A stretch of 6,951 nucleotides of DNA from an uncultured Eubacteriales bacterium. GTDB lineage: Bacteria > Bacillota > Clostridia > Oscillospirales > Oscillospiraceae. How positions within the stretch are numbered: position 1 is the stretch's first letter; each line of letters begins with the position of its first letter. Below, piece by piece: positions 1-5,761 of the stretch. The stretch is from contig CATJWA010000333.1 in the NCBI GenBank assembly GCA_949744025.1, positions 1 through 6,951 of the forward strand. Reading direction: 5' to 3'. Below the pieces are notes generated by a model. It did no database searches. It had not been told where the DNA came from and was given only the letters and a program-made list of their open reading frames with translations. The translations under genes were made by a program, and so were the position numbers.

Positions 1-3
1 AAA

Positions 4-55
4 GGCGCAGAGCGCAGCGAAGCTCTCTCGAAAAAGTGGCGAAGCCCCTTTTTCG
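4..55. repeat. Partial copy of an intergenic hairpin repeat
   Basis: Positions 4-36 match 1883-1914 at most positions: the block GGCGCAGAG, then GCAG, GAA and GAAAAAG in the same order, with differences mainly C/T transitions. Both copies run into a hairpin. Here it is CGAAAAAGTGGC (29-40), loop GAA, GCCCCTTTTTCG (44-55), a 12-bp stem with one T/C mismatch. Read on the minus strand, downstream of proS, the 3' arm carries TTTTT, so it could serve as the proS terminator. The copy is cut by the window edge, so its full extent is unknown. Confidence 0.55.
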
Positions 56-64
56 ACATGCGCG

Positions 65-100
65 GAAGTCCGGCCCCTTATAGGGGCCGGACTTCTTTTT
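65..100 (+). terminator. Rho-independent terminator, plus-strand orientation
   Basis: A perfect 13-bp stem, GAAGTCCGGCCCC (65-77) and GGGGCCGGACTTC (83-95), with loop TTATA, is followed by TTTTT (96-100) and more T-rich sequence. The T tract lies only on the plus-strand side, so it best terminates a gene entering from the left of the window. It faces the 3' end of proS and may also block antisense transcription into it. On the minus strand the hairpin is followed by CCGCGC, so it is a poor terminator for proS itself. Confidence 0.8.
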
Positions 101-117
101 CTTATTTATTTGATTTC

Positions 118-1554
118 TCAGTACGCCACTCCCCAGTAAACCATGTGCTTTGCCGGCCTGCCGCAGACGGGGCAGACGTCGGACAAATGCTCCTGCTCAA
201 AGGGGATGCACCGGCTGGTCATACCGGCCTTTTCCTTCATGGCAAGCTCGCAGTCGAGCCCTCCGCACCACATTGTCTTTACAAAGCCGCCGTGCTCCTC
301 CTGCACCGCCTTCGCCTCGTCCAGCGAAAATGCAGGGAAAACGTGCTCGTCAAGGTTGCGCCTTGCCTTGTCGTACAGCCCCTGCTGCACCTCGCCCAGC
401 AGCTCCGTCACGCGCCCGGCCAGCTCCGCCAGCGGCACCGTCACCTTCTCGAAATTGTCGCGCCTCACCGCCACGCATACGCCGTTTTCAATGTCGCGCG
501 GCCCCATCTCCACGCGCAGCGGCACGCCCTTCATCTCGTACTGCGCGCATTTCCAGCCCATGCTGTTGTCGCTCACGTCAATTTTTGCGCGTATACCCGC
601 GTTCCTGAGCGCCTCATAAAGCTCCTGCGCCTTCTCGATAACGCCCGGCTTGTGCTGCGCCACGGGCACAACTATCACCTGCACCGGCGCGACCTCCGGC
701 GGCAGGACAAGCCCGTTGTTGTCTCCGTGCGTCATTATCAGTCCGCCGATAATGCGCGTAGACATGCCCCAGCTTGTCTCGTGCGGCGCGCACTGCTGAT
801 TGTTTCTGTCGGCGAAGCTTATGCCGAAAGCCTTGGCGAAGCCGTCGCCGAAATAGTGGCTGGTGCCGCTTTGCAGGGCCTTGCGGTCGTGCATCATGCA
901 CTCAACGGTGTAGGTGCGCTCCGCGCCGGCAAACTTCTCCTTGTCCGTCTTTTCCCCGCGCACAACCGGCATCGCCAGAAATTTCTCGCAGCACTCGGCG
1001 TAAATTTCGAGCATCTGTTCGGTCTCGGCGATGGCCTCCTCGGCCGTGGCGTGAATCGTGTGCCCCTCCTGCCAGAGGAACTCGCGCCCGCGCAGGAAGG
1101 GCCGAGTGGTCTTTTCCCAGCGCAGCACGGAGCACCACTGGTTGTATTTCATCGGCAGGTCGCGCCAGGAGTGGCACACCCTGCTCCAGTGGTCGCAGAA
1201 CAGAGTCTCGCTCGTCGGCCGTATGCACAGCCGCTCGGGCAGCGGCTCACTGCCGCCGGTGGTCACCCACGCGCATTCGGGCGCGAAACCCTCAACGTGG
1301 TCTTTTTCCTTTTGCAGCAGGCTCTCCGGAATAAGCAGGGGCATGGATACGTTCTCGTGCCCCGTTTCCTTGAAGCGCCTGTCGAGCCAGCCCATAATGT
1401 TTTCCCATATCGCGTAGCCGTAGGGCCGCAGGATAAACAGTCCCTTCACGCTGGAGTAGTCCACCAGCTCCGCCTTTACGCATACGTCGGTAAACCACTG
1501 CGCGAAATCCTGCTCCATGTCGGTAATCTGTTCAACCTTCTTGTCTTTAGCCAT
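118..1554 (-). CDS. proS: Prolyl-tRNA synthetase, archaeal/eukaryotic type (short form)
   Basis: A cytoplasmic class II aminoacyl-tRNA synthetase that activates proline with ATP and charges tRNA-Pro (EC 6.1.1.15). The 478-aa protein shows PTSET (113-117), the motif 2 region around RWEKTTRPFLRGREF (145-159), and a motif 3 region with GMSTRIIGG and R267. The anticodon-binding domain spans about 290-400. A C-terminal zinc-binding-like domain contains C430, C435, C449 and CPVC (461-464), and the protein ends in Tyr, as is usual for this type. The E. coli-type inserted editing domain between motifs 2 and 3 is absent, as in the family. ATG at 1554 is preceded by AGGGGAG with a 6-nt spacer. The gene is monocistronic, with its own consensus promoter and an upstream terminator. 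Identification is very secure. Confidence 0.97.
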   Translation of the reverse strand: MAKDKKVEQITDMEQDFAQWFTDVCVKAELVDYSSVKGLFILRPYGYAIWENIMGWLDRRFKETGHENVSMPLLIPESLLQKEKDHVEGFAPECAWVTTGGSEPLPERLCIRPTSETLFCDHWSRVCHSWRDLPMKYNQWCSVLRWEKTTRPFLRGREFLWQEGHTIHATAEEAIAETEQMLEIYAECCEKFLAMPVVRGEKTDKEKFAGAERTYTVECMMHDRKALQSGTSHYFGDGFAKAFGISFADRNNQQCAPHETSWGMSTRIIGGLIMTHGDNNGLVLPPEVAPVQVIVVPVAQHKPGVIEKAQELYEALRNAGIRAKIDVSDNSMGWKCAQYEMKGVPLRVEMGPRDIENGVCVAVRRDNFEKVTVPLAELAGRVTELLGEVQQGLYDKARRNLDEHVFPAFSLDEAKAVQEEHGGFVKTMWCGGLDCELAMKEKAGMTSRCIPFEQEHLSDVCPVCGRPAKHMVYWGVAY

Positions 1555-1560
1555 AATAAA

Positions 1561-1576
1561 CTCCCCTCGACGAGGG
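1561..1576 (-). promoter_or_regulatory. proS ribosome binding site inside a small hairpin
   Basis: The SD AGGGGAG (minus strand, 1567-1561) lies 6 nt before the proS ATG. Its GAGGG core can pair with CCCTC just upstream (plus 1572-1576) across a GTC loop, a 5-bp stem that would cover the SD. A weaker 4-bp alternative exists between that CCCTC and a G-rich block further upstream (1579-1582). The pairing is visible in the sequence. Any role in controlling proS translation is inference. Confidence 0.4.
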
Positions 1577-1611
1577 ACCCTCCCCCATCAAAAATTCAGC
1601 GTAGTCCATAT

Positions 1612-1640
1612 ATTTTATATCCTGCGCCCCCGATTGTCAA
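1612..1640 (-). promoter_or_regulatory. proS promoter
   Basis: The minus strand reads TTGACA (1640-1635), a 17-nt spacer, then TAAAAT (1617-1612). This is a perfect -35 and a 5/6 -10 at ideal spacing for the housekeeping sigma factor. The start would be near 1605, giving a leader of about 50 nt. That is too short for a T-box, so constitutive expression is likely. Confidence 0.85.
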
Positions 1641-1647
1641 GCCATGG

Positions 1648-1671
1648 AAAAGGCCGCCCGAATGGGCGGCC
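1648..1671 (-). terminator. Insulating terminator upstream of the proS promoter
   Basis: The stem GGCCGCCC (1652-1659), GAAT, GGGCGGCC (1664-1671) is followed on the minus strand by TTTT (1651-1648). It ends only 7 bp before the proS -35 box. It would stop readthrough from the permease operon or the hairpin element before transcription restarts at proS. The T tract is short, so efficiency is uncertain. Confidence 0.65.
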
Positions 1672-1698
1672 CTTGAGTGTCAAAAAAGCCTCGCAGAG

Positions 1699-1932
1699 TT
1701 CGCGGCGCGCACGCCGCGAATAAATTTAAATTGTTTTTCCGGCGGCGTGTACGTCGGAAAAAACACTTTGCGCGTAGCGAGCGTCGAATTGTCCGCCCCG
1801 TTGGGGCGGACAACCGATGAGCGCCCGCAGGCGACATGCAAGCGAGCAACCGCCGCAAAGCGGCGGCTCTTAGCGAGTCGCAGGCGCAGAGTGCAGTGAA
1901 TCCCCTTGAAAAAGAGGCTTCGCCTCTTTTTT
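1699..1932. repeat. Non-coding chain of hairpins (intergenic repeat element)
   Basis: This stretch has no credible gene but shows a run of inverted repeats. TTCGCGGCG/CGCCGCGAA (1699-1720) has a 9-bp stem and a CGCA loop. TTTTTCCG/CGGAAAAA (1734-1762) has an 8-bp outer stem. TTGTCCGCCCC/GGGGCGGACAA (1789-1813) has a perfect 11-bp stem and a GTT loop. CCGCCGC/GCGGCGG (1850-1866) has 7 bp and an AAA loop. A terminator-like hairpin (1909-1931) closes the run. AGCGAG occurs three times between them (1776, 1841, 1872). The right end is shared with positions 4-36, so at least that part is a dispersed repeat. Whether it is a REP/MITE-like element, a structured RNA or a composite terminator cannot be decided from one window. 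Confidence 0.6.
1909..1932. terminator. Bidirectional terminator downstream of the permease gene
   Basis: AAAAAGAGGC (1909-1918), loop TTC, GCCTCTTTTT (1922-1931) form a perfect 10-bp stem with T runs on the 3' side of both strands. It starts 8 nt after the permease stop codon and so ends the enzyme-permease operon on the minus strand. It is also the terminal hairpin of the repeat element, and its counterpart lies at 29-55. Confidence 0.75.
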
Positions 1933-1939
1933 GAAACTC

Positions 1940-3235
1940 TCAATAGTTGACTATTCCGACCGCCACCATCAGCAGCGACAGCAGCGTGAGCGCCACCGCG
2001 ATTGCGATAAGCGTCATAAACATCCGGTTTCTCTCCTCGTCGCTGTCCAGCGCGGAGAGCACCAGCCCGCCCTGAAGCGAGAAGGGAGAGTTGCCCGCCG
2101 AAGTCGCCGCCAGCGGCACAATGGAAAACAGTATCACGGGGTTCGCGCCCGAGGCCGTGCATATGGCGAAAATAAGCGGATACAGCGTCGGCACCACCAC
2201 TCCCATCGTGCTGGAAAACAGCGACATCACCGCGGCCACTATGGCCATGACATAGGGCAGCGCCGTTGCCGAGAAGCTGCGCCCTACATACTCGGACAGG
2301 TAGTCCATCGCGCCCGCCTCCGATGCCACGGAGATAAGCATTCCCATGCCGCACACCATGATTATCGTTTTCCACGGCACCGCGGCAATGGCCTTTTTCT
2401 CGTCGCCTGCCTTGAAGATTATGGACAGCACTCCGAACAGCACCGCCAGCAGCGTCGCGTCCATCCTCTTTGCCAGCCCGCCGAAGAACGCGCCCCCGAC
2501 AAGACTCTTGAACACCGGCGGCAGAACGACCAGCAGTGTAAACGCCGCAATCAGGGCAATGGAAATACTCTGCTGCCTGCTGAACGCCGCGGGAGCCTCC
2601 GAGCCCTCTGCCGCGCGGCAGCGCCAGCCCCTGAACACGAGGTAGGCAAGCGCGAAGAACACCACCGAGGCCAGAAACATGTTTCGGAACAGCGTCCCCT
2701 CATAGCTCGCCGCCAGGTCCGCGGCGTAGCCCGAGCTCTCTATGATTCCGCGCAGCGTCACCCCGTTGCTGGCAATGGGGCTCCAGCCGCCGGCGTTCAC
2801 GCCGCAGGAGAGTGTGATGGCCGCCAGCGCCGGATTCATTCCGGTCTCCTTGGCCACCTGCATCACTATCGGCGTAAGTATCAGGAATGTCGAGATGGTC
2901 CCCGGCCCTATTCCCGCGATAATTCCGCAGATTGCGAACAAAATAACCGGCGTGAGAAACGTCGCCCGCCGCGTGGCGTAAACCAGCTTCTTCGCCAGCA
3001 GCTCGAGCGTGCCGTTGTTTATCGCGAACGCGTAGAAGAAGGTAATCGAGAACATCTGGAAAAACAGCTTGGTGCTCCACATGCCCGTAACGCTTCCGGC
3101 GGACATCCCCGCCAGACACACCCCGCACAGGAACGCCGCGGCTATTCCCAGCAGTCCGTAATTGACCTTGAGCAGATATCCCAGCACGATGACTGCAACG
3201 ATGGAAATCAAAATAATAACGCAGGTTGTAGACAT
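1940..3235 (-). CDS. Dicarboxylate permease, MatC/SLC13-like (ion transporter superfamily)
   Basis: A 431-aa polytopic inner-membrane protein with about 11-13 hydrophobic segments (about 5-22, 26-45, 58-72, 93-128 as a pair, 185-202, 223-245, 262-275, 288-305, 325-358, 365-380, 405-428). The N-terminal 150 residues resemble the MatC dicarboxylate carrier N-terminal domain. Two small-residue loops, GGWSPIASNG (149-158) and AGNSPFSLQG (380-389), sit at equivalent places in the two halves. This fits the inverted-repeat re-entrant hairpins of SLC13/DASS-type carriers. It probably imports a malonate- or succinate-like carboxylate, but the substrate is inferred. ATG at 3235 has AGGAG with an 8-nt spacer. 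It lies 46 nt downstream of the class II aldolase-like gene, so the two are likely co-transcribed. A small AGCGG/CCGCT hairpin (3261-3277) lies in the gap. Confidence 0.8.
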   Translation of the reverse strand: MSTTCVIILISIVAVIVLGYLLKVNYGLLGIAAAFLCGVCLAGMSAGSVTGMWSTKLFFQMFSITFFYAFAINNGTLELLAKKLVYATRRATFLTPVILFAICGIIAGIGPGTISTFLILTPIVMQVAKETGMNPALAAITLSCGVNAGGWSPIASNGVTLRGIIESSGYAADLAASYEGTLFRNMFLASVVFFALAYLVFRGWRCRAAEGSEAPAAFSRQQSISIALIAAFTLLVVLPPVFKSLVGGAFFGGLAKRMDATLLAVLFGVLSIIFKAGDEKKAIAAVPWKTIIMVCGMGMLISVASEAGAMDYLSEYVGRSFSATALPYVMAIVAAVMSLFSSTMGVVVPTLYPLIFAICTASGANPVILFSIVPLAATSAGNSPFSLQGGLVLSALDSDEERNRMFMTLIAIAVALTLLSLLMVAVGIVNY

Positions 3236-3281
3236 TGTCTTTTCTCCTCTCTTTCCTGTAAGCGGTTTTACCCCGCTCGTT

Positions 3282-4058
3282 CTAATGCTCCAGATTTTCT
3301 ATGTCCGGATACGCCTTTTTCGCGTTGACGCACCAGTAATTCCAGCTCCTTGCCAGCCCTAATTTGCAAAACTGCTGATACGTCCCCGCCTCCGCCTCCT
3401 CTCTGCCGATGTAGTGAATCTCCGAGCCCATCGCCAGCGCCTGCAAAAGCACCTTCGCGTTGTCCCGAAGGGTTATCGCGGAATACACCGCGCGCGGCAC
3501 GCTCTCGCCCACCACCACCACGCCGTGGTTGCGGATGAGTATCCCCCGCCGAGAGCCAAGCTGCGCCGCCAGCGCGCGGCCAAGCTCGAGCGTGTTTATC
3601 AGCATCCCGCACTCCGGCGTCAGGTCCGTGAAAACCGGTATCCCGTCGTAGAAGGTCACGTCCTGGTGGTATATGCTGCGCAGCGGCACGTCTGTCGAGG
3701 CAAAGGGTATCAGCTCCAGCGGATGCGGGTGGCATACGCACATCACGTCCGGCCTCGCCTCGTAAACCGCGCAGTGAATGGCCCGCTCGCCGAAGGTCTG
3801 AAACTCCGGATTGCCCTGCGCCAGCTCGCCGCGCAGGTTCAGCGCGATTATGTCCTCCATCGTCACCAGCTCCGGAGAAATTGCCCGCGAGATAAAAAAG
3901 GTCTGCGGGTCCTCCGGATTTCGGATGCTGATGTGCCCGAAGGCGTCGAACACCCCCTCGTTGGCCAGAATCCGGTTGGCCAGCACAAGCTGCCGTTTGG
4001 CCTCCTGCGCGTCTCTCGAGCTCTCCTGAAAATACCTGTTGCTTATCGGAAACTCCAT
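3282..4058 (-). CDS. Class II aldolase/adducin family enzyme, decarboxylase-like
   Basis: A 258-aa cytoplasmic metal-dependent lyase. By comparison with L-fuculose-1-phosphate aldolase (FucA), the metal ligands are present: H110 and H112 in CHPHP, and H178 in RNHG. E91 in FGERAIH is at the catalytic glutamate position. The FucA phosphate-binding residues are not kept: the Asn becomes H42 in GHISIR, the Thr-Gly loop becomes SRAISPELVT (57-66), and the Ser-Ser before the Glu becomes F89-G90. GH(I/V)S(I/V)R and SRxxSPELVT are, as I recall, typical of the branch that includes 3-hydroxy-2-methylpyridine-4,5-dicarboxylate decarboxylase. A non-phosphorylated carboxylate substrate is therefore inferred. 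The start is ATG 4058, because AGGAGG lies 6 nt upstream. An in-frame ATG at 4079 would put that SD inside the gene. First gene of the operon with the permease, divergent from lysR. Confidence 0.85.
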   Translation of the reverse strand: MEFPISNRYFQESSRDAQEAKRQLVLANRILANEGVFDAFGHISIRNPEDPQTFFISRAISPELVTMEDIIALNLRGELAQGNPEFQTFGERAIHCAVYEARPDVMCVCHPHPLELIPFASTDVPLRSIYHQDVTFYDGIPVFTDLTPECGMLINTLELGRALAAQLGSRRGILIRNHGVVVVGESVPRAVYSAITLRDNAKVLLQALAMGSEIHYIGREEAEAGTYQQFCKLGLARSWNYWCVNAKKAYPDIENLEH

Positions 4059-4089
4059 CCTCGCCCTCCTTTTGTGCATTTATGTCAAG

Positions 4090-4136
4090 TACATTCTATC
4101 ATCCGCCGCTTGCCTTGTGAAATATATACATTCTAT
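4090..4136. repeat. 10-bp direct repeats TACATTCTAT
   Basis: TACATTCTAT occurs exactly at 4090-4099 and 4127-4136, 37 bp apart. The core TTCTAT recurs as the right half of the palindrome at 4177-4182. The second copy falls about 45 bp upstream of the predicted operon start, where LysR-type activators often have an activation half-site. Alternatively, the repeats may simply reflect two -10-like TAGAAT boxes on the minus strand. Confidence 0.5.
4093..4121 (-). promoter_or_regulatory. Promoter of the enzyme-permease operon
   Basis: The minus strand reads TTCACA (4121-4116), a 17-nt spacer, then TAGAAT (4098-4093). Both boxes match consensus at 5 of 6 positions. The start would be near 4086, leaving a short leader before the AGGAGG at 4070-4065. 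The -10 lies inside one copy of a 10-bp direct repeat. The LysR-type palindrome is centred about 89 bp upstream of this start. Confidence 0.6.
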
Positions 4137-4165
4137 GGCCGCCGCTAATCCAACAATGTATGGCG

Positions 4166-4184
4166 CGATAGAAAGCTTCTATCG
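4166..4184. promoter_or_regulatory. Probable LysR-type operator (ATAG-N7-CTAT)
   Basis: CGATAGAAAGCTTCTATCG is an 8-bp inverted repeat around a 3-bp centre. Inside it, ATAG-N7-CTAT contains the T-N11-A pattern (T4169, A4181) of LysR-family recognition sites. It lies between the divergent genes and overlaps the likely -35 of the regulator gene, the standard arrangement for autorepression with activation of the neighbouring operon. Confidence 0.7.
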
Positions 4185-4211
4185 AAAAACACTCGAATTG
4201 TCTGTTATAAT
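4182..4211 (+). promoter_or_regulatory. Promoter of the LysR regulator gene
   Basis: A perfect -10 TATAAT (4206-4211) carries an extended TGT in front (4203-4205). The best -35 is weak, TCGAAA (4182-4187) at 18 bp, as is usual with extended -10 promoters. It overlaps the right arm of the operator palindrome. The start would be near 4218, giving a leader of about 38 nt. Confidence 0.65.
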
Positions 4212-4255
4212 TAACATGACAAAAAATAATCAAAATCTACCCGGAGGTAAAAGCC

Positions 4256-5152
4256 ATGACGGTACAGCAGCTTCGTTATTTTCTGGCGGTCGCGCAATAT
4301 CTGCACTTCGGCGAGGCCGCCCGGGCCTGCTACGTGTCCCAGCCCTCGCTCAGCCACAGCATAGCCGAGCTGGAGTCGGAGCTCAATTTCAAGCTGCTCT
4401 ACCGTGACAACCGCTCGGTTGAGCTCTCCCCCGCGGGAAAGGTGTTTTTCGCCGACGCTCAGGAGATAGTCAAGCTGCTTGACCAGGCCGTGGAGCGCGC
4501 CCGCCGCGCCGACTCGGGCTACTCCGGCACGCTGAACATCGGCGCTCTCGGCGGACTGGCGGCTCAAAAGCTGCCGGCCTACATCGCGCGCTTTAAAAAG
4601 AAATATCCCAATATCGACGTAAATCTCACCCAGACAAATATGAAAACCCTCAATATGAACCTGCTCACCGGCGCGCTGGACGTGGCCATGACGCGCAAGC
4701 TCGACGTGATACACCGCTCCGACGAGATAGACTGGCACACTCTGTATCAGGACCGCTTCGGCATAGTCGCCCGCGCGGACCACCCCCTTGCCGCGCGCGG
4801 CGAAACCGAGCTTGAAAAATGGTCCGGCGAGAGCTTCATCTTCCTCGACCGCGGCGTGACGCCCCACACCTATAACTACACCATGGGCCTGTGCACAACC
4901 CGCGGTCTGGTGCCGAACATAACCCGCACCGCCCCCACGCTGGAAATAGTGTGCACGCTCATAAAATCCGGCATGGGCGTCGCCATTCTCCCCGAGTGCG
5001 CCAAGGCCTACGCCTTTGACATTTTAGAGTTCATCCCCCTCGACGGCGACGACGCCCTGTCCGACGTAGTCCTGGCCTGGCGCCGCCGCAACGTAAATCC
5101 CATCGTCCCCGTGTTCCTCCAGGAATTCGGCATCGACATGTTTTTCCACTAA
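4256..5152 (+). CDS. LysR-family transcriptional regulator
   Basis: A 298-aa regulator of standard LysR-type length. The N-terminal winged helix-turn-helix spans about 1-60, with the typical QLRYFLAVAQ opening, AARACYVSQPSLSHSIAELE (21-40) and LSPAGKVFF (58-66). A linker helix (67-88) leads to the two-lobed effector-binding domain, with GTLNIGALGG (91-100) opening strand 1 and GMGVAILPE (239-247) in the usual C-terminal position. ATG 4256 has GGAGG (4243-4247) with an 8-nt spacer. It is divergent from the enzyme-permease operon and probably activates it in response to the operon's substrate, while repressing itself through the palindrome at 4166-4184. The effector cannot be read from the sequence. 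Confidence 0.95.
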   Translation: MTVQQLRYFLAVAQYLHFGEAARACYVSQPSLSHSIAELESELNFKLLYRDNRSVELSPAGKVFFADAQEIVKLLDQAVERARRADSGYSGTLNIGALGGLAAQKLPAYIARFKKKYPNIDVNLTQTNMKTLNMNLLTGALDVAMTRKLDVIHRSDEIDWHTLYQDRFGIVARADHPLAARGETELEKWSGESFIFLDRGVTPHTYNYTMGLCTTRGLVPNITRTAPTLEIVCTLIKSGMGVAILPECAKAYAFDILEFIPLDGDDALSDVVLAWRRRNVNPIVPVFLQEFGIDMFFH

Positions 5153-5160
5153 AGCAAAGC

Positions 5161-5192
5161 CGGCTCCGGTCCCCTGTCAGGAACCGGAGCCG
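5161..5192 (-). terminator. Terminator hairpin between convergent genes
   Basis: CGGCTCCGGT (5161-5170) pairs with ACCGGAGCCG (5183-5192), a perfect 10-bp stem. On the minus strand it is followed by GCTTTGCTTT, moderately T-rich; on the plus strand by CTTAATGC, so it works mainly for the SLOG gene. The SLOG stop codon (5179-5177) lies in the loop and the last codons form one arm. It is also the only candidate terminator just after the LysR gene. Confidence 0.6.
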
Positions 5193-5686
5193 CTTAATGC
5201 GTCAATATGCCTCACCTCCACGCCGCACCCGCGTGCATACGCAATGGTGTTCCGCGTCCCGCCCCGCGCGCCGTTGTACACCGCGATTACCCGCGCCGAG
5301 CGGTCCACCATCCATTCGTTGCGCCGCTGAAAGCAGTCATGGCTGTAAGCCGGACAGATAAAATTCACCTCATCCGCCGCCGCCATAATTCGGCGGTATC
5401 TTTCCTTCCATTTCTTCGCCCAGGATTTTTCAAAGCCCTCATAGGGGCTTGCGCAGACCAGCCTGACCACATCATGTATACCGCGCAGCCGCAAAACGGC
5501 CTCCGCCGCCCAGATGTCCGCCCCGCGCGCCATTCCGGAAATGAAGCGCACATATCCGTCGTTGACAGCCGTCAGAATCTCAATCCCCAGCAGCGCCCTG
5601 ATTTCCTTTTCCGCCTGCCCCAGCTTTTCCGGCCTGTGCCCCGTAAAGCAGCAGGTACACTCGCGGAGCCGTTGTTCGTTTGTCAC
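5177..5686 (-). CDS. YpsA-like SLOG family protein (DUF1273)
   Basis: A 169-aa cytoplasmic protein with hallmarks of the YpsA/DUF1273 family in the SLOG (Rossmann-like) superfamily: CCFTGHRPEKL (12-22), SGMARGADIWAAE (50-62), a conserved QRRNEWMVDRS segment (120-130) and YNGARGGTRNTIAYAR (137-152). The length is close to the family norm. SLOG domains are thought to bind nucleotide-derived ligands; B. subtilis YpsA is linked to cell division, and relatives are common in phages and accessory regions. No catalytic activity is assigned. Translation starts at GTG 5686, supported by GGGGTGAT (5697-5690), close to the GGAGGTGAT anti-SD complement. It is divergent from the XRE gene, and its -35 overlaps the tandem repeat, so repression by that neighbour is likely. 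Confidence 0.85.
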   Translation of the reverse strand: MTNEQRLRECTCCFTGHRPEKLGQAEKEIRALLGIEILTAVNDGYVRFISGMARGADIWAAEAVLRLRGIHDVVRLVCASPYEGFEKSWAKKWKERYRRIMAAADEVNFICPAYSHDCFQRRNEWMVDRSARVIAVYNGARGGTRNTIAYARGCGVEVRHIDALSGSGS

Positions 5687-5712
5687 GGTTAATCACCCCA
5701 GTTTTTTTACAA

Positions 5713-5741
5713 ATCATATCATGTATGCAATATAATTGCAA
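5713..5741 (-). promoter_or_regulatory. Promoter of the SLOG gene
   Basis: The minus strand reads TTGCAA (5741-5736), a 17-nt spacer, then TATGAT (5718-5713). Match to consensus is 4/6 and 5/6. The start would be near 5706, giving a 20-nt leader that contains the SD. The -35 sits on the junction of the two 11-bp repeats. Confidence 0.65.
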
Positions 5742-5747
5742 TATAAT
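5726..5747. repeat. Perfect tandem 11-bp repeat, possible operator
   Basis: TGCAATATAAT occurs twice without a gap (5726-5736 and 5737-5747). One unit is about one helical turn, so two protein subunits would bind the same DNA face. The junction forms the palindrome ATTGCAAT (5735-5742) and overlaps the SLOG -35. On the plus strand each unit carries a TATAAT that could serve as a -10 for the XRE gene. A binding site for the adjacent XRE protein is inferred. Confidence 0.55.
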
Positions 5748-5761
5748 ACCTAAATAATCCA

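Noticed and set aside
1637..1858. Small minus-strand reading frame in the hairpin region
   Set aside because: It runs through a terminator and several palindromes, is Arg-rich, and has no SD; coding potential looks accidental.
58..1899. Long plus-strand reading frame (about 613 codons) opposite proS
   Set aside because: It is the antisense of proS with GC-rich third positions keeping the frame open. The translation has no family resemblance, and it runs through the hairpin region.
1699..1932. Integron attC site, CRISPR repeats or tRNA genes in the hairpin chain
   Set aside because: The inverted repeats differ from each other, with no equal spacing, no attC core sites, no cloverleaf and no integrase nearby.
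1555..1939. T-box or other proS leader riboswitch
   Set aside because: The proS promoter leaves only about 50 nt of leader, and no T-box core such as GGGTGG-N-ACCGCG is visible on the minus strand. The hairpins lie upstream of the promoter.
1931..3328. Long plus-strand reading frame (about 465 codons) opposite the permease
   Set aside because: Its His/Arg/Gln-rich product is what the antisense of a hydrophobic membrane protein gives; there is no recognisable SD and no domain.
4058..4079. Start of the class II aldolase-like gene at the upstream ATG (4079)
   Set aside because: An ideal AGGAGG lies between the two ATGs with a 6-nt spacer to ATG 4058, and the extra residues (MHKRRAR) look like translated leader.
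4083..4088. Perfect TTGACA on the minus strand just before the enzyme gene
   Set aside because: The position for a matching -10 falls on the SD and start codon of the gene, so it cannot be its promoter.
4211..4867. Minus-strand reading frame inside the LysR gene
   Set aside because: Antisense shadow of a clear LysR regulator; the product has no recognisable domain and the frame crosses the regulator's promoter.
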